64,000 bases of DNA. Origin: Arthrobacter sp. AL12 (GTDB taxonomy: Bacteria; Actinomycetota; Actinomycetes; Actinomycetales; Micrococcaceae). The position numbers and the translations under genes are program-made. Under the pieces are notes generated by a model. That model had not been told where the DNA came from. It searched no databases and worked only from the letters and a program-made list of their open reading frames with translations. Below, one piece after another: positions 12,555-23,060 of the stretch (position 1 is the stretch's first letter; every line of letters starts with the position of its first letter). The stretch is taken from NCBI RefSeq assembly GCF_029960645.1, contig NZ_JASBQY010000016.1:1-64000 (forward strand), written 5' to 3'.

Positions 12555-13053
12555 CGGCCTGAGGGGCCGCGGGGATCAAATCTTGCAGGGCGTTGAGGAG
12601 GGTGGTCTTGTCTTCGGCGTGGCGGGTGCGGAAACCGGAATCCAGTTCACGACTGCCGAGCATCCAGCTGAGCACCAGCAGTCCGTCCTTTTCGACGAAT
12701 TTGCCGGCCATGCCGCTTTCCTGCCGCACGCCGGTGAGGCTGGCGGCGGGGATGAAGACCGGGCCGGCGCCGGAGCGGTCAAAGAGCACTCCCTGCGGGT
12801 GGACGCTGAGTTCGGCGTTGGTGCGGATGCCCAGATTGTGCACCGCGATGCGGTCCAGCCAGTCGCCGGCGGTGGTGGAGGCCACGTACTGGCCGTCGGC
12901 GACCGCCAGGGCCGCGCCCAGTTCCGCCGGGATCTCCGGCAGCGGGTCGACGTCGGCCTGGCGGCGCAGCCGGTTCCGCCAGCCGACCGCCAGCAGGGCG
13001 AAGATGCCGGTCGCGAGGGCCAGCATGATCATGAAGAAGGGCAGCTTGTCCAT
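12535..13053 (-). CDS. Membrane-anchored protein of the pyr operon
   Basis: This 172-residue protein has one N-terminal transmembrane helix (about 5-24, [20 protein letters not shown]), a short basic stop-transfer stretch (RNRLRRQ), and a cytoplasmic beta-rich domain with strands such as [36 protein letters not shown] and [10 protein letters not shown] that looks PH-like. The start is the ATG at 13053, sharing one base with the pyrC stop (TGATG); the open frame extends 18 codons further but inside pyrC. The same position between pyrC and carA is held by the membrane protein Rv1382 in M. tuberculosis. Its role is unknown; co-translation with pyrC and carA suggests a link to pyrimidine synthesis or its localisation. 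Confidence 0.82.
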   Translation of the reverse strand: MDKLPFFMIMLALATGIFALLAVGWRNRLRRQADVDPLPEIPAELGAALAVADGQYVASTTAGDWLDRIAVHNLGIRTNAELSVHPQGVLFDRSGAGPVFIPAASLTGVRQESGMAGKFVEKDGLLVLSWMLGSRELDSGFRTRHAEDKTTLLNALQDLIPAAPQADADSGK

Positions 13054-14429
13054 CAGTTGCGGCCCGCCGCCGCGGCGCCGGGCAGCTCGGTGTTTTCCGG
13101 GAGCCACCGGTACGGGGTGTTGAGTTTGCCGTCGAGGACGGTGGGGTGGCCCTTGAAGAATGTCGCCACCACCTTGCCGGGAAGTTCCCGGCCGGCAAAC
13201 GGAGAGTTACGGCCCATGGTTGCCATCTTAGAAGGGTCCACGGTCCAGCGCGCAGCCGGGTCCACGAGTGTGACGTTGGCGGGTTCGCCGGCGTCGAGCG
13301 GGCGGCCCTGGTCCTCCAGCCGGCCGATCGCGGCGGGCGCCGTGGAGGTGACCCGGGCGAAGTCCGCCCAGCCCATCAGCCCGGTTTCGATCATGGTGTG
13401 CTGCACCACGGACAGCGCGGTCTCCAGCCCGGTCATGCCCATGGCGGCCTGCGCCCACTCGCATTCCTTGTGCTCGCTCGGGTGCGGGGCGTGGTCGGTG
13501 CCCACGACGTCGATCGTGCCGTCGGCCAGCGCCGCGCGCAGGGCCTGGACGTCGGCGTCGGTGCGCAGCGGCGGGTTGACCTTGTAGACCGGGTCGTAGC
13601 TGCGGGCGAGCTCGTCCGTGAGCCAGAGGTGGTGCGGGGTGACCTCGGCCGTGACGTTGACGCCGCGGGACTTGGCCCAGCGGATGATCTCCACGGATCC
13701 GGCCGTGGAGACGTGGCAGACGTGCAGCCGGGAGCCCACGTGCTGGGCGAGCAGCACGTCGCGGGCGATGATGCTTTCCTCGGCGACGGCGGGCCAGCCG
13801 GTGAGGCCGAGGACGGCGGAGACCTCGCCCTCGTTCATCTGTGCGCCGGCGGTGAGCCGGGGTTCCTGCGCGTGCTGGGCCACGACGCCGTCGAAGGCCT
13901 TGACGTATTCCAGTGCGCGGCGCATCAGGACGGGATCGTGGACGCAGATCCCGTCGTCGGAGAAGACCCGGACGCGGGCCCTGGAGTCGGCCATCGCGCC
14001 GAGTTCGGCCAGCTGCTCCCCCGCGAGGCCGACGGTGACGGCGCCGACCGGGCGGACGTCCACCCAGCCGGCGGTGCGGCCAAGGGTGAGGACCTGCTCA
14101 ACGACGCCGGCGGTGTCCGCCACCGGGGTGCTGTTCGCCATGGCATGCACGGCCGTGTAGCCGCCCAGTGCCGCGGCGCGGGTGCCGGTCTCGACCGTTT
14201 CGGCGTCTTCGCGGCCGGGTTCGCGCAGGTGGGTGTGGATGTCCACCATGCCGGGCAGGGCGACGAGCCCGGCGGCCTCGATGACGGTCGCGCCGTCGGC
14301 CGGCAGGTTCTGCCCTCGTTCGGCGATGATCCCGTCGCGGATGAGGAGATCTTCAGGGGCTCCGCCGAGGATGGCGGCGCCGCGGATCAGGTAGGCGCCG
14401 GTGCCTGCGTCCTGCTGCTGTGATGCCAT
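13053..14429 (-). CDS. pyrC: Dihydroorotase
   Basis: PyrC cyclises carbamoyl aspartate to dihydroorotate. The 458-residue protein is an amidohydrolase-fold, class I-type dihydroorotase: LPGMVDIHTHLREPG (58-72) gives the HxH zinc ligands and the substrate arginine, further histidines appear in HVCHVSTAGS and VTPHHLWLT, and GTDHAPHPSEHK holds the catalytic aspartate. The start is the ATG at 14429, overlapping the pyrB stop by one base (TAATG). The long open frame upstream of it is the shadow of pyrB. The enzyme is co-translated with the membrane protein downstream. Confidence 0.97.
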   Translation of the reverse strand: MASQQQDAGTGAYLIRGAAILGGAPEDLLIRDGIIAERGQNLPADGATVIEAAGLVALPGMVDIHTHLREPGREDAETVETGTRAAALGGYTAVHAMANSTPVADTAGVVEQVLTLGRTAGWVDVRPVGAVTVGLAGEQLAELGAMADSRARVRVFSDDGICVHDPVLMRRALEYVKAFDGVVAQHAQEPRLTAGAQMNEGEVSAVLGLTGWPAVAEESIIARDVLLAQHVGSRLHVCHVSTAGSVEIIRWAKSRGVNVTAEVTPHHLWLTDELARSYDPVYKVNPPLRTDADVQALRAALADGTIDVVGTDHAPHPSEHKECEWAQAAMGMTGLETALSVVQHTMIETGLMGWADFARVTSTAPAAIGRLEDQGRPLDAGEPANVTLVDPAARWTVDPSKMATMGRNSPFAGRELPGKVVATFFKGHPTVLDGKLNTPYRWLPENTELPGAAAAGRN

Positions 14430-15472
14430 TAGTGGCTCTCCTTGGTGACGAGGGCGGAGGTGTGCCCTGCGGGGGTGGAATGGGTGGAGTTCGCCTGGTG
14501 CGCCGGTTCGCGGGTGTCCCCGGAGAGAAGCAGGTACAGGGCGGCCATGCGGATGGACACGCCGTTGCGGACCTGGGCCAGAACCGTGGAGCGGGGCGAG
14601 TCGGCCGCGGCCGAGGAGATCTCCAGGCCGCGGTTCATCGGCCCGGGGTGCATGATGATGGTGTCCTTGAGGCCCAGGCTGTCCAGGGCCCGGAGCCGGG
14701 TGTCGTCGAAGCCCCAGCGGCGCGAGTATTCGCGGGTGGTCGGGAAGAAGGAGGCGTTCATCCGTTCCCCCTGCACGCGCAGCATCATCATCGCGTCGAC
14801 GCCGCGGGCCAGAGTCTCGTCGAGGTCGTAGCTGACGCTGCACGGCCACTTGTCGACGCCGATCGGCAGCAGCGTCGGCGGGGCGACCAGGGTGACCTCG
14901 GCGCCGAGGGTGCGCAGCAGCCAGACGTTGGAGCGCGCCACCCGGGAGTGCAGCACGTCCCCGGCGATCGCGACCCGCATCCCGGAGAGGTCCGCGCCGG
15001 CGGACGGGGTGCCAGCCAGCCTGGACCAGTGCCGGCGCATGGTGAAGGCGTCCAGCAGCGCCTGGGTGGGGTGTTCATGGGTGCCGTCGCCGGCGTTGAT
15101 GACGGCGGCGTCGATCCAGTCCGTGGCGGCGAGGCGGTGCGGCGCGCCGGAGGCCCAGTGCCGGATGACGACGGCGTCGGCCCCCATCGCTGAGAGCGTC
15201 TGGGCCGTGTCCTTGAGGGATTCGCCCTTGGAGACTGAGGAGCCCTTCGCCGCGAAGTTGATCACGTCGGCGGAGAGCCGTTTCGCGGCGGCCTCGAAGG
15301 AGATCCGGGTGCGCGTGGAGTCCTCGAAGAACAGGTTGACGACGGTGCGACCGCGCAGGGTGGGAAGTTTCTTGACCTCCCGCTCCCCCACGGCCGCCAT
15401 TTCCTCGGCGGTGTCGAGGATGCGGATGGCGTTGGACCGGCTCAGGTCTTCGGTGGAGAGCAGGTGCCTCAC
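14429..15472 (-). CDS. pyrB: Aspartate carbamoyltransferase catalytic subunit
   Basis: PyrB transfers the carbamoyl group to aspartate, the committed step of pyrimidine synthesis. The 347-residue protein has the carbamoyl-phosphate motif FEDSTRTR (49-56), the [13 protein letters not shown] loop, the HPTQALLD motif and the aspartate-binding RVQGERM and MHPGPMNRG segments. It starts with GTG inside a GTGA overlap with the pyrR stop. No pyrI regulatory subunit gene is present, as expected for an actinobacterium. The C-terminal 30 residues (after LSGDTREP) are a polar tail longer than in E. coli. Confidence 0.97.
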   Translation of the reverse strand: MRHLLSTEDLSRSNAIRILDTAEEMAAVGEREVKKLPTLRGRTVVNLFFEDSTRTRISFEAAAKRLSADVINFAAKGSSVSKGESLKDTAQTLSAMGADAVVIRHWASGAPHRLAATDWIDAAVINAGDGTHEHPTQALLDAFTMRRHWSRLAGTPSAGADLSGMRVAIAGDVLHSRVARSNVWLLRTLGAEVTLVAPPTLLPIGVDKWPCSVSYDLDETLARGVDAMMMLRVQGERMNASFFPTTREYSRRWGFDDTRLRALDSLGLKDTIIMHPGPMNRGLEISSAAADSPRSTVLAQVRNGVSIRMAALYLLLSGDTREPAHQANSTHSTPAGHTSALVTKESH

Positions 15473-16065
15473 GCGGTGGCCTCGATGACCACTTCGTTGA
15501 CCGGAACGCCGTCGACCGTGTCCGTTTCCTCAAGCCGGACCCGGACCTTCTCGGAAGAGGACGTGGGGAGGTTCTTGCCGACGTGGTCCGCGCGGATGGG
15601 CAGTTCCCGGTGGCCGCGGTCGATCAGCACCGCGAGCCGGACGATGCGCGGGCGGCCGAGGTCGATGATCGCGTCGAGGGCGGCCCGGATGGTCCGGCCG
15701 GAGTACAGGACGTCGTCAATCAGCACCACGACCTTGTTGTCGATGCCGGTGCGGGGAAGCTGGGTGGGGTAGGGCGGGCGCATGCCCTGGTGCGAGAGAT
15801 CGTCGCGGAACATGGTGACGTCCAGCTGGCCTACGATCGCGGCGGGGTCCACGGTGGGATCGGCGGCGGCAATCTTGGCGGCGAGCCGGACGGCGAGGGG
15901 GTAGCCGCGGCGCGGGATGCCCAGCAGGACCAGGTCCTGGGAGCCCTTGTTGGACTCAAGGATTTCATGGGCGATACGAGTGAGTGCACGGTCGATGTCC
16001 GCCTGGCTGAGTACCACTCGGGTGAGTACAACCTTGGCCGGAACCGGTGCTTCTGGAACAGAAGT
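15469..16065 (-). CDS. pyrR: Bifunctional pyr mRNA-binding regulator / uracil phosphoribosyltransferase
   Basis: PyrR binds pyr mRNA when UMP is high and shuts down the operon; it also has uracil phosphoribosyltransferase activity. The PRPP-binding motif [19 protein letters not shown] is complete, and FRDDLSHQG and the basic early strand [13 protein letters not shown] are typical. I place the start at TTG (16065), giving 198 residues, because GGGGAG lies seven bases upstream. The GTG at 16095, ten codons earlier, has no ribosome-binding site and lies within the loop of a PyrR target hairpin. First gene of the pyr operon; the site just before the start points to translational autoregulation. 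Confidence 0.93.
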   Translation of the reverse strand, partial: TSVPEAPVPAKVVLTRVVLSQADIDRALTRIAHEILESNKGSQDLVLLGIPRRGYPLAVRLAAKIAAADPTVDPAAIVGQLDVTMFRDDLSHQGMRPPYPTQLPRTGIDNKVVVLIDDVLYSGRTIRAALDAIIDLGRPRIVRLAVLIDRGHRELPIRADHVGKNLPTSSSEKVRVRLEETDTVDGVPVNEVVIEATA

Positions 16066-16082
16066 CAACGCTCGTCTCCCCT

Positions 16083-16104
16083 TTCCCCGCCTCACGGGAC
16101 GGAA
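16083..16104 (-). promoter_or_regulatory. Putative PyrR-binding hairpin before pyrR
   Basis: On the minus strand the leader contains GUCCCGUGAGGC (16100-16089), matching the PyrR consensus RUCCNGNGAGGY at every position. Flanking bases pair (CCG 16102-16100 with CGG 16089-16087; TT 16104-16103 with AA 16084-16083 across a two-base bulge) to present UCCCGUGAGG in the loop. The hairpin ends a few bases before the GGGGAG ribosome-binding site of the TTG start, so bound PyrR would hide it. This is the arrangement described for mycobacterial pyr mRNA. Confidence 0.72.
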
Positions 16105-16191
16105 TTAAAAAAGGACTATTTGCGCTTCCAAATTACCACAGCGGGGTTGGCGCCCCGGCGCCGCCGGTCTGCGTTTAGGCTCACACGGACA

Positions 16192-16204
16192 TAGGCTCGG
16201 GTGC
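16192..16204 (+). promoter_or_regulatory. Candidate leaderless promoter of the PrsW-like gene
   Basis: TAGGCT (16192-16197) ends seven bases before the ATG, and the gene lacks a ribosome-binding site, so transcription may start at the A of the ATG. No clear -35 is seen. Confidence 0.35.
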
Positions 16205-17473
16205 ATGACGACGAACGATCCGCGGCCGGGCCCTGACCACCCCGGCTACTCCCCCGGCGGCCGGCGGCCGCTTCCCCAGCAGGCCAACCCGACGTGGCTG
16301 GGGCACGTCCGGCCGCAGTACTACCAGCAGGCGCCGGCAAACGGCCGCGGGCGGGTCCAGCCGGTCCTCCCGCCTGCCCTGCCGCCGGTCCGGGGCGGGC
16401 GCCGCTCCGCCGGCGCGGTGGGGCTTGTGCTGGCCGGTGGGTTCCTGGCGTTCATCAGCCTGTTCCTGGTCCTGCCGTTCCTGCTGGGCAGCACCGGTAT
16501 CTCCGGCTTCGTCATCGGCTTTATCGCCTCGCTGATTCCGCTGGGGACCGTGCTGCTGACAGTCCGCTTCATCGACCGCTGGGAGCCGGAGCCCAAGTCG
16601 CTGCTGCTGTTCGCCTTCGTCTGGGGGGCCGTGGTTTCGATTGCCGTGACGATGCTGATCCAGCCCTATTTCTCGCTTGTGGCGGGGCCGGCCTCGGGCC
16701 TGGACTACACGACCTTCGCCGTGACCGTCCAGGCGCCGGTGGTGGAGGAATTCGCCAAGTCTCTGGGACTGCTGTTGCTGCTGTTCTTTGCCCGGAAACA
16801 TTTCGACGGCCCGGTCGACGGCGTGGTGTTCGCCTTCACGATCGCGGCCGGTTTCGCGTTCACCGAGAACATCCTCTACTTCGGCCGCGCGATCGCCGCA
16901 TCCAGCGACCCCGGCACGGACCTCGCGGTGGTGTTTTTCCTCCGCGGCGTCATGTCACCGTTCGCGCACGCCATTTTCACCGGAACCACCGGCCTGATCA
17001 TGGGCTTCGCGGCACGCCGCTGGCACAACGGGCTGTCCGTGCTCGCGTTCGCCGTCGGGCTCGTGCCCGCGATGCTGCTGCACGGCGCCTGGAACAGCAT
17101 GGGCGAGAACTTCCTGGCCCAGTACCTGCTGGTGCAGGTCCCGATCTTCCTGCTGGCGGTCCTGGTCATCGTGCTGCTGCGGGTCGCGGAGCGCCGGCTC
17201 ACCCGCCAGCGGCTCAAGGAATACGCGGCGGCGGGCTGGTTCACCGCTGCCGAGGTGGAGATGCTGGCCACCCCCGGCGGGCGGCGTTCCGCGCTGCGCT
17301 GGGCCAAATCCGTCGGCCGGGGCCCGCAGATGGCGGCGCTGCTCCGTGCCGGGACCCAGCTTGCCTTCACCCGGCAGCGGATCCTCAGCGGCCGGGACGT
17401 GCCGGCGCACCAGCTCGATGAGCGGCACCAGCTCGCCGAGATCACTGAGCTCCGGGCCGCCGTCGTCGGCTGA
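16205..17473 (+). CDS. PrsW-family intramembrane metalloprotease
   Basis: PrsW-type proteins are polytopic proteases of the CAAX-protease/APH-1 superfamily; B. subtilis PrsW cleaves an anti-sigma factor. The 422-residue product has a Pro/Gln-rich cytoplasmic N-terminus (1-65), about eight hydrophobic segments between 68 and 330, and a basic C-terminal tail. The four catalytic-type motifs are present: VVEEFAKS (Glu181/Glu182), FTEN (Glu221), FAHAIFTG (His255) and LLHGAWNS (His293). It stands alone, divergent from the pyr operon, with no anti-sigma gene in the window, so its substrate is unknown. There is no ribosome-binding site and a TAGGCT hexamer lies seven bases upstream. It ends at a strong bidirectional hairpin. 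Confidence 0.88.
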   Translation: MTTNDPRPGPDHPGYSPGGRRPLPQQANPTWLGHVRPQYYQQAPANGRGRVQPVLPPALPPVRGGRRSAGAVGLVLAGGFLAFISLFLVLPFLLGSTGISGFVIGFIASLIPLGTVLLTVRFIDRWEPEPKSLLLFAFVWGAVVSIAVTMLIQPYFSLVAGPASGLDYTTFAVTVQAPVVEEFAKSLGLLLLLFFARKHFDGPVDGVVFAFTIAAGFAFTENILYFGRAIAASSDPGTDLAVVFFLRGVMSPFAHAIFTGTTGLIMGFAARRWHNGLSVLAFAVGLVPAMLLHGAWNSMGENFLAQYLLVQVPIFLLAVLVIVLLRVAERRLTRQRLKEYAAAGWFTAAEVEMLATPGGRRSALRWAKSVGRGPQMAALLRAGTQLAFTRQRILSGRDVPAHQLDERHQLAEITELRAAVVG

Positions 17474-17482
17474 GGCGGACAG

Positions 17483-17519
17483 CAAGAACCCCGCCCGGGT
17501 GGCCCGGGCGGGGTTCTTG
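17483..17519. terminator. Bidirectional terminator between the PrsW-like gene and nusB
   Basis: A perfect 17-bp stem (17483-17499 with 17503-17519) with a TGG loop lies between two convergent genes. The outer base pairs are AAGAA/TTCTT, so each strand ends in a short T-rich run. This is one of the strongest hairpins in the window. Confidence 0.9.
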
Positions 17520-17546
17520 GTAGAGCGTGCCTAATTGCCTTACGAC

Positions 17547-17957
17547 TCAGGCGAGCAGCGAAGGCTTCAGCTGCTGCAGCCGGCCCAGCAGGCCGTTGAT
17601 GAACGACGGCGACTCGTCCGTGGAGAGGGTCTTGGCCAGTGCCACGGCCTCGCTCACGGCAACGCCGTCGGGAACGTCGTCGTTGTAGAGCAGCTCCCAG
17701 GTGCCGATCCGGAGGATTGTGCGGTCCACCGAGGGCATCCGCTCCAGGGTCCAGCCCTGCGAATAGGTTTCCAGGAATTCGTCGATCGCGCCCTGGTGGG
17801 AGACTACGCCTTCAACGATTTCAAGGGTGTACGGGTTGACGATCTGGTCCGTCTGCTCCCGGCGGGATTTCAGTACATCGAACGCAGAGACGGAACGCTG
17901 TTCCGCCTCGAAGAGAACATCCAGGGCCCGGTTACGGGCCTTACCGCGTGCACTCAC
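17547..17957 (-). CDS. nusB: Transcription antitermination factor NusB
   Basis: NusB binds boxA RNA with NusE (S10) and promotes antitermination on rRNA operons. The 136-residue all-helical protein begins with the basic SARGKARNRALDVLFEAEQ helix and has the family's VEGVVSHQGAIDEFLETYSQGWTLERMPSVDRTILRIGTWELLY core and the SEAVALAKTLSTDESPSFINGLLG end. The start is GTG, overlapping the efp stop by one base (TAGTG). The efp-nusB pair is standard in actinobacteria. It is the last gene before the bidirectional terminator. Confidence 0.96.
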   Translation of the reverse strand: MSARGKARNRALDVLFEAEQRSVSAFDVLKSRREQTDQIVNPYTLEIVEGVVSHQGAIDEFLETYSQGWTLERMPSVDRTILRIGTWELLYNDDVPDGVAVSEAVALAKTLSTDESPSFINGLLGRLQQLKPSLLA

Positions 17958-18520
17958 TAGTCGTTGACCCGCCCGAGGTAGCTGCCGTCGCGGGTGTCAA
18001 CCTTGACCCTGGTGTTGTTCTCAACGAACAGCGGCACCTGGATCTCATAGCCGGTTTCGAGCGTGGCGGGCTTGGTGCCGGCCGAGGAGCGGTCGCCCTG
18101 CAGGCCCGGCTCCGTGTAGGTGATCTCGAGTACCACGCTCGGGGGCAGCTCGATGTAAAGCGGGTTGCCCTCGTGGATGGCGATGTTCACCATCTGGTTC
18201 TCCAGCATGAAGTTGGTGGCGTCACCGACCGTTGCGCCGGAAACCGTGAGCTGGTCGAAGTCGGCCGTGTCCATGAACACGAAGTCCGCGCCGTCCTGGT
18301 ACAGGTACTGGTAGTCGCGGCGGTCAACCGTGGCGGTCTCGATCTTGAGTCCGGCGTTGAAGGTCTTGTCGACGACCTTGCCGGACATCACGTTACGCAT
18401 CTTGGTGCGCACGAACGCGCCACCCTTGCCGGGCTTGACGTGCTGGAACTCAATGATGTTCCAGAGCTGGCCCTCAAGCTTCAGGACGGTTCCGTTCTTG
18501 ATGTCGTTAGTGGTTGCCAC
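17957..18520 (-). CDS. efp: Elongation factor P
   Basis: EF-P enters the ribosomal E site and helps form peptide bonds at proline runs. The 187-residue length and three OB-like domains are typical; the tip loop is [14 protein letters not shown] with Lys32 at the position that is modified in some bacteria. No modification gene (epmA, earP, ymfI) is in the window, so whether Lys32 is modified is open. The ending [28 protein letters not shown] is the classical EF-P signature. The start is GTG with GAGG five to six bases upstream. The 179 bases upstream of it, before the TPR gene, contain no other gene and probably hold its promoter. Confidence 0.97.
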   Translation of the reverse strand: MATTNDIKNGTVLKLEGQLWNIIEFQHVKPGKGGAFVRTKMRNVMSGKVVDKTFNAGLKIETATVDRRDYQYLYQDGADFVFMDTADFDQLTVSGATVGDATNFMLENQMVNIAIHEGNPLYIELPPSVVLEITYTEPGLQGDRSSAGTKPATLETGYEIQVPLFVENNTRVKVDTRDGSYLGRVND

Positions 18521-18699
18521 TGTATCCTCTGGTTTCTTATCTGACTGCTTCTAGCTGCCAGCCGGTTATGCCAGGCAAGCATGCCGATTGGCCCGCCAGC
18601 GCGTATTTATCAAAAATCCAAGAACCATTCTACCGGTTCTGCGGGTCCGCTGCCGGACGCCCCCTGCAGGACTTGCGCGGAGGTCCCGGCTGCGCCGTC

Positions 18700-19217
18700 T
18701 CAGGAATCGCGGTCCAGCACATCCCGGGCGCGCTGGACAGCCACGGTGGACGCGTAGATCAGGGCCGCGTCGGCGGACCCCGCAACACGAAGGTCCAGCG
18801 CCTCGGTGAAGGATTCGACGGCGGCGGCGATGTTGCCGCTGGCAAAGTAGGACCGTCCGAGGTGCTCGCGGATGACCGCCTCATCCGGCGTGCCGCGGGT
18901 CTCTGCAAGCAGCTGGCGGAACAGTTCCACGGCCCGGTCCAGCCGGTTGGAGACCCGCAGGACGTCGGCTTCGAAGATGCGCAGGCGCAGCGAGGAGGGG
19001 TCGCTGTACCGGGCCTCGGCGAGCAGTTCGGCGGCGTCGGCGGGGTGCCCTTTGACTAACAGCACGAAGATCCGGTCGCCGGGGTCCGTCGAGGCTGCCA
19101 GCTCTTCGGCGACCGCGTCCTCGTTGACGATCTGCGGCACCAGGCTGTCGGGATTGATCCTGATCCCGGGGAACCCGGCATCCGGCCAGTCGCTGGTGCC
19201 GCCGGGGAGGAATCCCA

Positions 19218-19218
<1 letters not shown>
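18700..19218 (-). CDS. Tetratricopeptide-repeat protein downstream of aroB
   Basis: The 172-residue protein starts at the ATG that shares a base with the aroB stop (TGATG); a larger open frame upstream is only the aroB shadow. After a Gly/Pro-rich start there are at least three helix-turn-helix units of TPR type: DRIFVLLVKGHPADAAELLAEARYSDP, LRLRIFEADVLRVSNRLDRAVELFRQLL and EAVIREHLGRSYFASGNIAAAVESFTEALDL, plus a closing helix. TPR domains bind other proteins; there are no enzyme motifs or membrane segments. Tight coupling to aroB suggests shared expression with the shikimate genes, but no direct link to the pathway can be inferred. Confidence 0.8.
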
Positions 19219-20910
<1,692 letters not shown>

Positions 20911-20911
<1 letters not shown>

Positions 20912-22110
20912 TAGTGGCCGATCGAGTCCAGGGACGCCGGAATGTTGTCCAGATAACCCTTGATGTTGCGGGCGGTTTCCTGCACGGAATCGCCGCCGAA
21001 CTTTTCCGTAACCGCCTCGGCCAGCACCAGCGCCACCATGGCCTCGGCGACGACCCCGGCCGCGGGGACCGCGCAGACGTCGGAGCGCTGGTGGTGGGCC
21101 TTGGCGGCCTCACCGGTGCTGACATCGACGGTCTTGAGGGCGCGCGGCACGGTGGCGATGGGCTTCATCGCGGCGCGGACGCGGAGCACGTCGCCGATGC
21201 TCATGCCGCCTTCGATGCCGCCGGCGCGGTTGGACGTGCGGATGATCCGGCCGGCGGCGTCCTTGACGATCTCGTCGTGGGCGGCCGAGCCGCGGCGGGA
21301 CGCGGTGAGGAAGCCGTCGCCGACCTCGACGCCCTTGATGGCCTGGATGCCCATCAGGGCAGCCGCCAGCCGTGAATCGAGGCGGCGGTCCCAGTGGACG
21401 TAGCTGCCCAGTCCCGGCGGGAGTCCGTAGGCGAGGACCTCAACGACGCCGCCGAGGGTCTCACCTTCCTTGTGCGCGATGTCGACCTCGGCGACCATGG
21501 CGTCGGAGGTCTCGCGGTCAAAGCAGCGCAGCGGGTCGGCGTCGAGGGCCAGGACGTTGTCCGGGACCGGCAGCGGCCGGCCTTCGGGGACTGAAGTAGT
21601 GGCGATCGCTACTGTGTGGGAGACGAGCTCGATGCCGAGCTGCCTGAGGAACGCTGAGGCGACGGTGCCGAGGGCGACGCGGGTGGCGGTTTCGCGGGCG
21701 CTGGCGCGCTCCAGCACCGGACGTGCCTCGTCGAAACCGTATTTCTGCATGCCGGTGAAGTCTGCGTGGCCGGGCCGGGGGCGGGTCAGCGGGGCGTTGC
21801 GGGCCTGGTCGGCGAGGATCTCGGGGTCCACGGGGTCGGCAGACATGATCTGCTCCCACTTGGGCCACTCGGTGTTGCCGACCTGGATGGCGACGGGGCC
21901 ACCCTGGGTGATGCCGTGGCGGACGCCGCCGAGGATGGTGACCACATCCTGCTCGAACTTCATCCGCGCGCCGCGTCCGTAGCCGAGCCGGCGGCGGGCC
22001 AGCGAATCGGCGATCTGGGCGCTGGTGAGTTCAACACCGGCGGGCACGCCTTCAATAATTCCGACCAGAGCCGGGCCATGGGATTCACCGGCAGTCAACC
22101 AACGCAACAT
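20911..22110 (-). CDS. aroC: Chorismate synthase
   Basis: AroC removes phosphate from EPSP to give chorismate, using reduced FMN. The 399-residue protein begins [21 protein letters not shown] and shows the family signatures [29 protein letters not shown] and the late FGGDSVQET; the conserved histidines (SHG near the start and KAHHQRSD) are present. I choose the ATG at 22110, with AGGA at a workable distance, over the ATG at 22119, which would sit directly on the ribosome-binding site. It follows aroE by 26 bases. Confidence 0.97.
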
Positions 22111-22136
22111 AAAATCCATCCTGCCATGTAAGGCGG

Positions 22137-23060
22137 TTAGAACACCCGTCGGGGCGCCCCGACTGCGTCACACATCACATCTATGACCTCAGCCGGCACG
22201 GCCTCCCCCAGGCCGGTGAAGTGGCGGACCTGCTCCACAGCCTGGTAGATGAGCATCTCGAGTCCGGGGACCACGGTGCCGCCGGCTTCCTGCCAGGCGG
22301 AGGCGATCCGGCTCGGCCAGGGATCGTAGGCGACGTCCAGCAGCACCCCGGGCCTGACCCCTGCAGCATCGCTCGACGGCCCGCCGGCGCGCTGCGCGAA
22401 GAGCTGCCCGAGTTCCTCCGCGAGCGGATCCGCGGCCCGGGGCGGCAACGTGGAGATGACGACGCCGGCCCCGGCGACGGCGGCAGCAGCCCCGGCCAGG
22501 GGAAGGACCCGGATGGGAAGGCCGATCGCGGCGGCGGCGGCCCGCGCCTCAGCGGCGCGGGTGACATCGCGGACGAAGATGTCCGCGTCCGGCGCGCCCA
22601 GTTCCTGCAGCGCCGCAATGGCAGCGGCAGAGGTGCCGCCACCGCCCAGCACGACGGCGGTCGGCGCGGACGCGGCCCCGGCATGGCGGAGCGCGTTGAC
22701 GATTCCGGCGACGTCGGTGTTGTAGCCGACCAGGCGGGTGGCGCCGGCGCTGTCTCCCGGCGCCGGACGCTCGAAGACGACCGTGTTAACGACGCCGAGG
22801 TCGCGGGCCACGCCGCGGACCTCATCCACCTCGCGGACCATGCAGGACTTCAGCGGCATCGTGACCGACAGCCCCCGCCAGGCCTTCCCCTGCCGCACGT
22901 CTTCCCGGACACGGGCCATAAAGGCAGGCAGCGCGTCCTCGGTCACGTCAATGGCCGAATAGTCCAGCTCCACACCCAGACGGGCGTACGCAGCCCGGTG
23001 CAGCGCAGGGGACTTGGAATGGCTGATCGGGTGCCCGAGCACGGCGGCCCGGAGCGTCAT
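22137..23060 (-). CDS. aroE: Shikimate dehydrogenase
   Basis: AroE reduces 3-dehydroshikimate to shikimate with NADPH. The 307-residue protein has the substrate site [17 protein letters not shown] (shikimate hydroxyl ligands), VTMPLK with the catalytic lysine, GYNTDVAG with the conserved Asn/Asp, the nucleotide-binding GGGGTSAAA loop and DVAYDPWPS near the end. The start is the ATG at 23060 in an ATGA overlap with the mltG stop; the ATG two codons upstream is less likely. Its location next to mltG and ruvX matches other actinobacteria. Confidence 0.96.
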   Translation of the reverse strand: MTLRAAVLGHPISHSKSPALHRAAYARLGVELDYSAIDVTEDALPAFMARVREDVRQGKAWRGLSVTMPLKSCMVREVDEVRGVARDLGVVNTVVFERPAPGDSAGATRLVGYNTDVAGIVNALRHAGAASAPTAVVLGGGGTSAAAIAALQELGAPDADIFVRDVTRAAEARAAAAAIGLPIRVLPLAGAAAAVAGAGVVISTLPPRAADPLAEELGQLFAQRAGGPSSDAAGVRPGVLLDVAYDPWPSRIASAWQEAGGTVVPGLEMLIYQAVEQVRHFTGLGEAVPAEVIDVMCDAVGAPRRVF

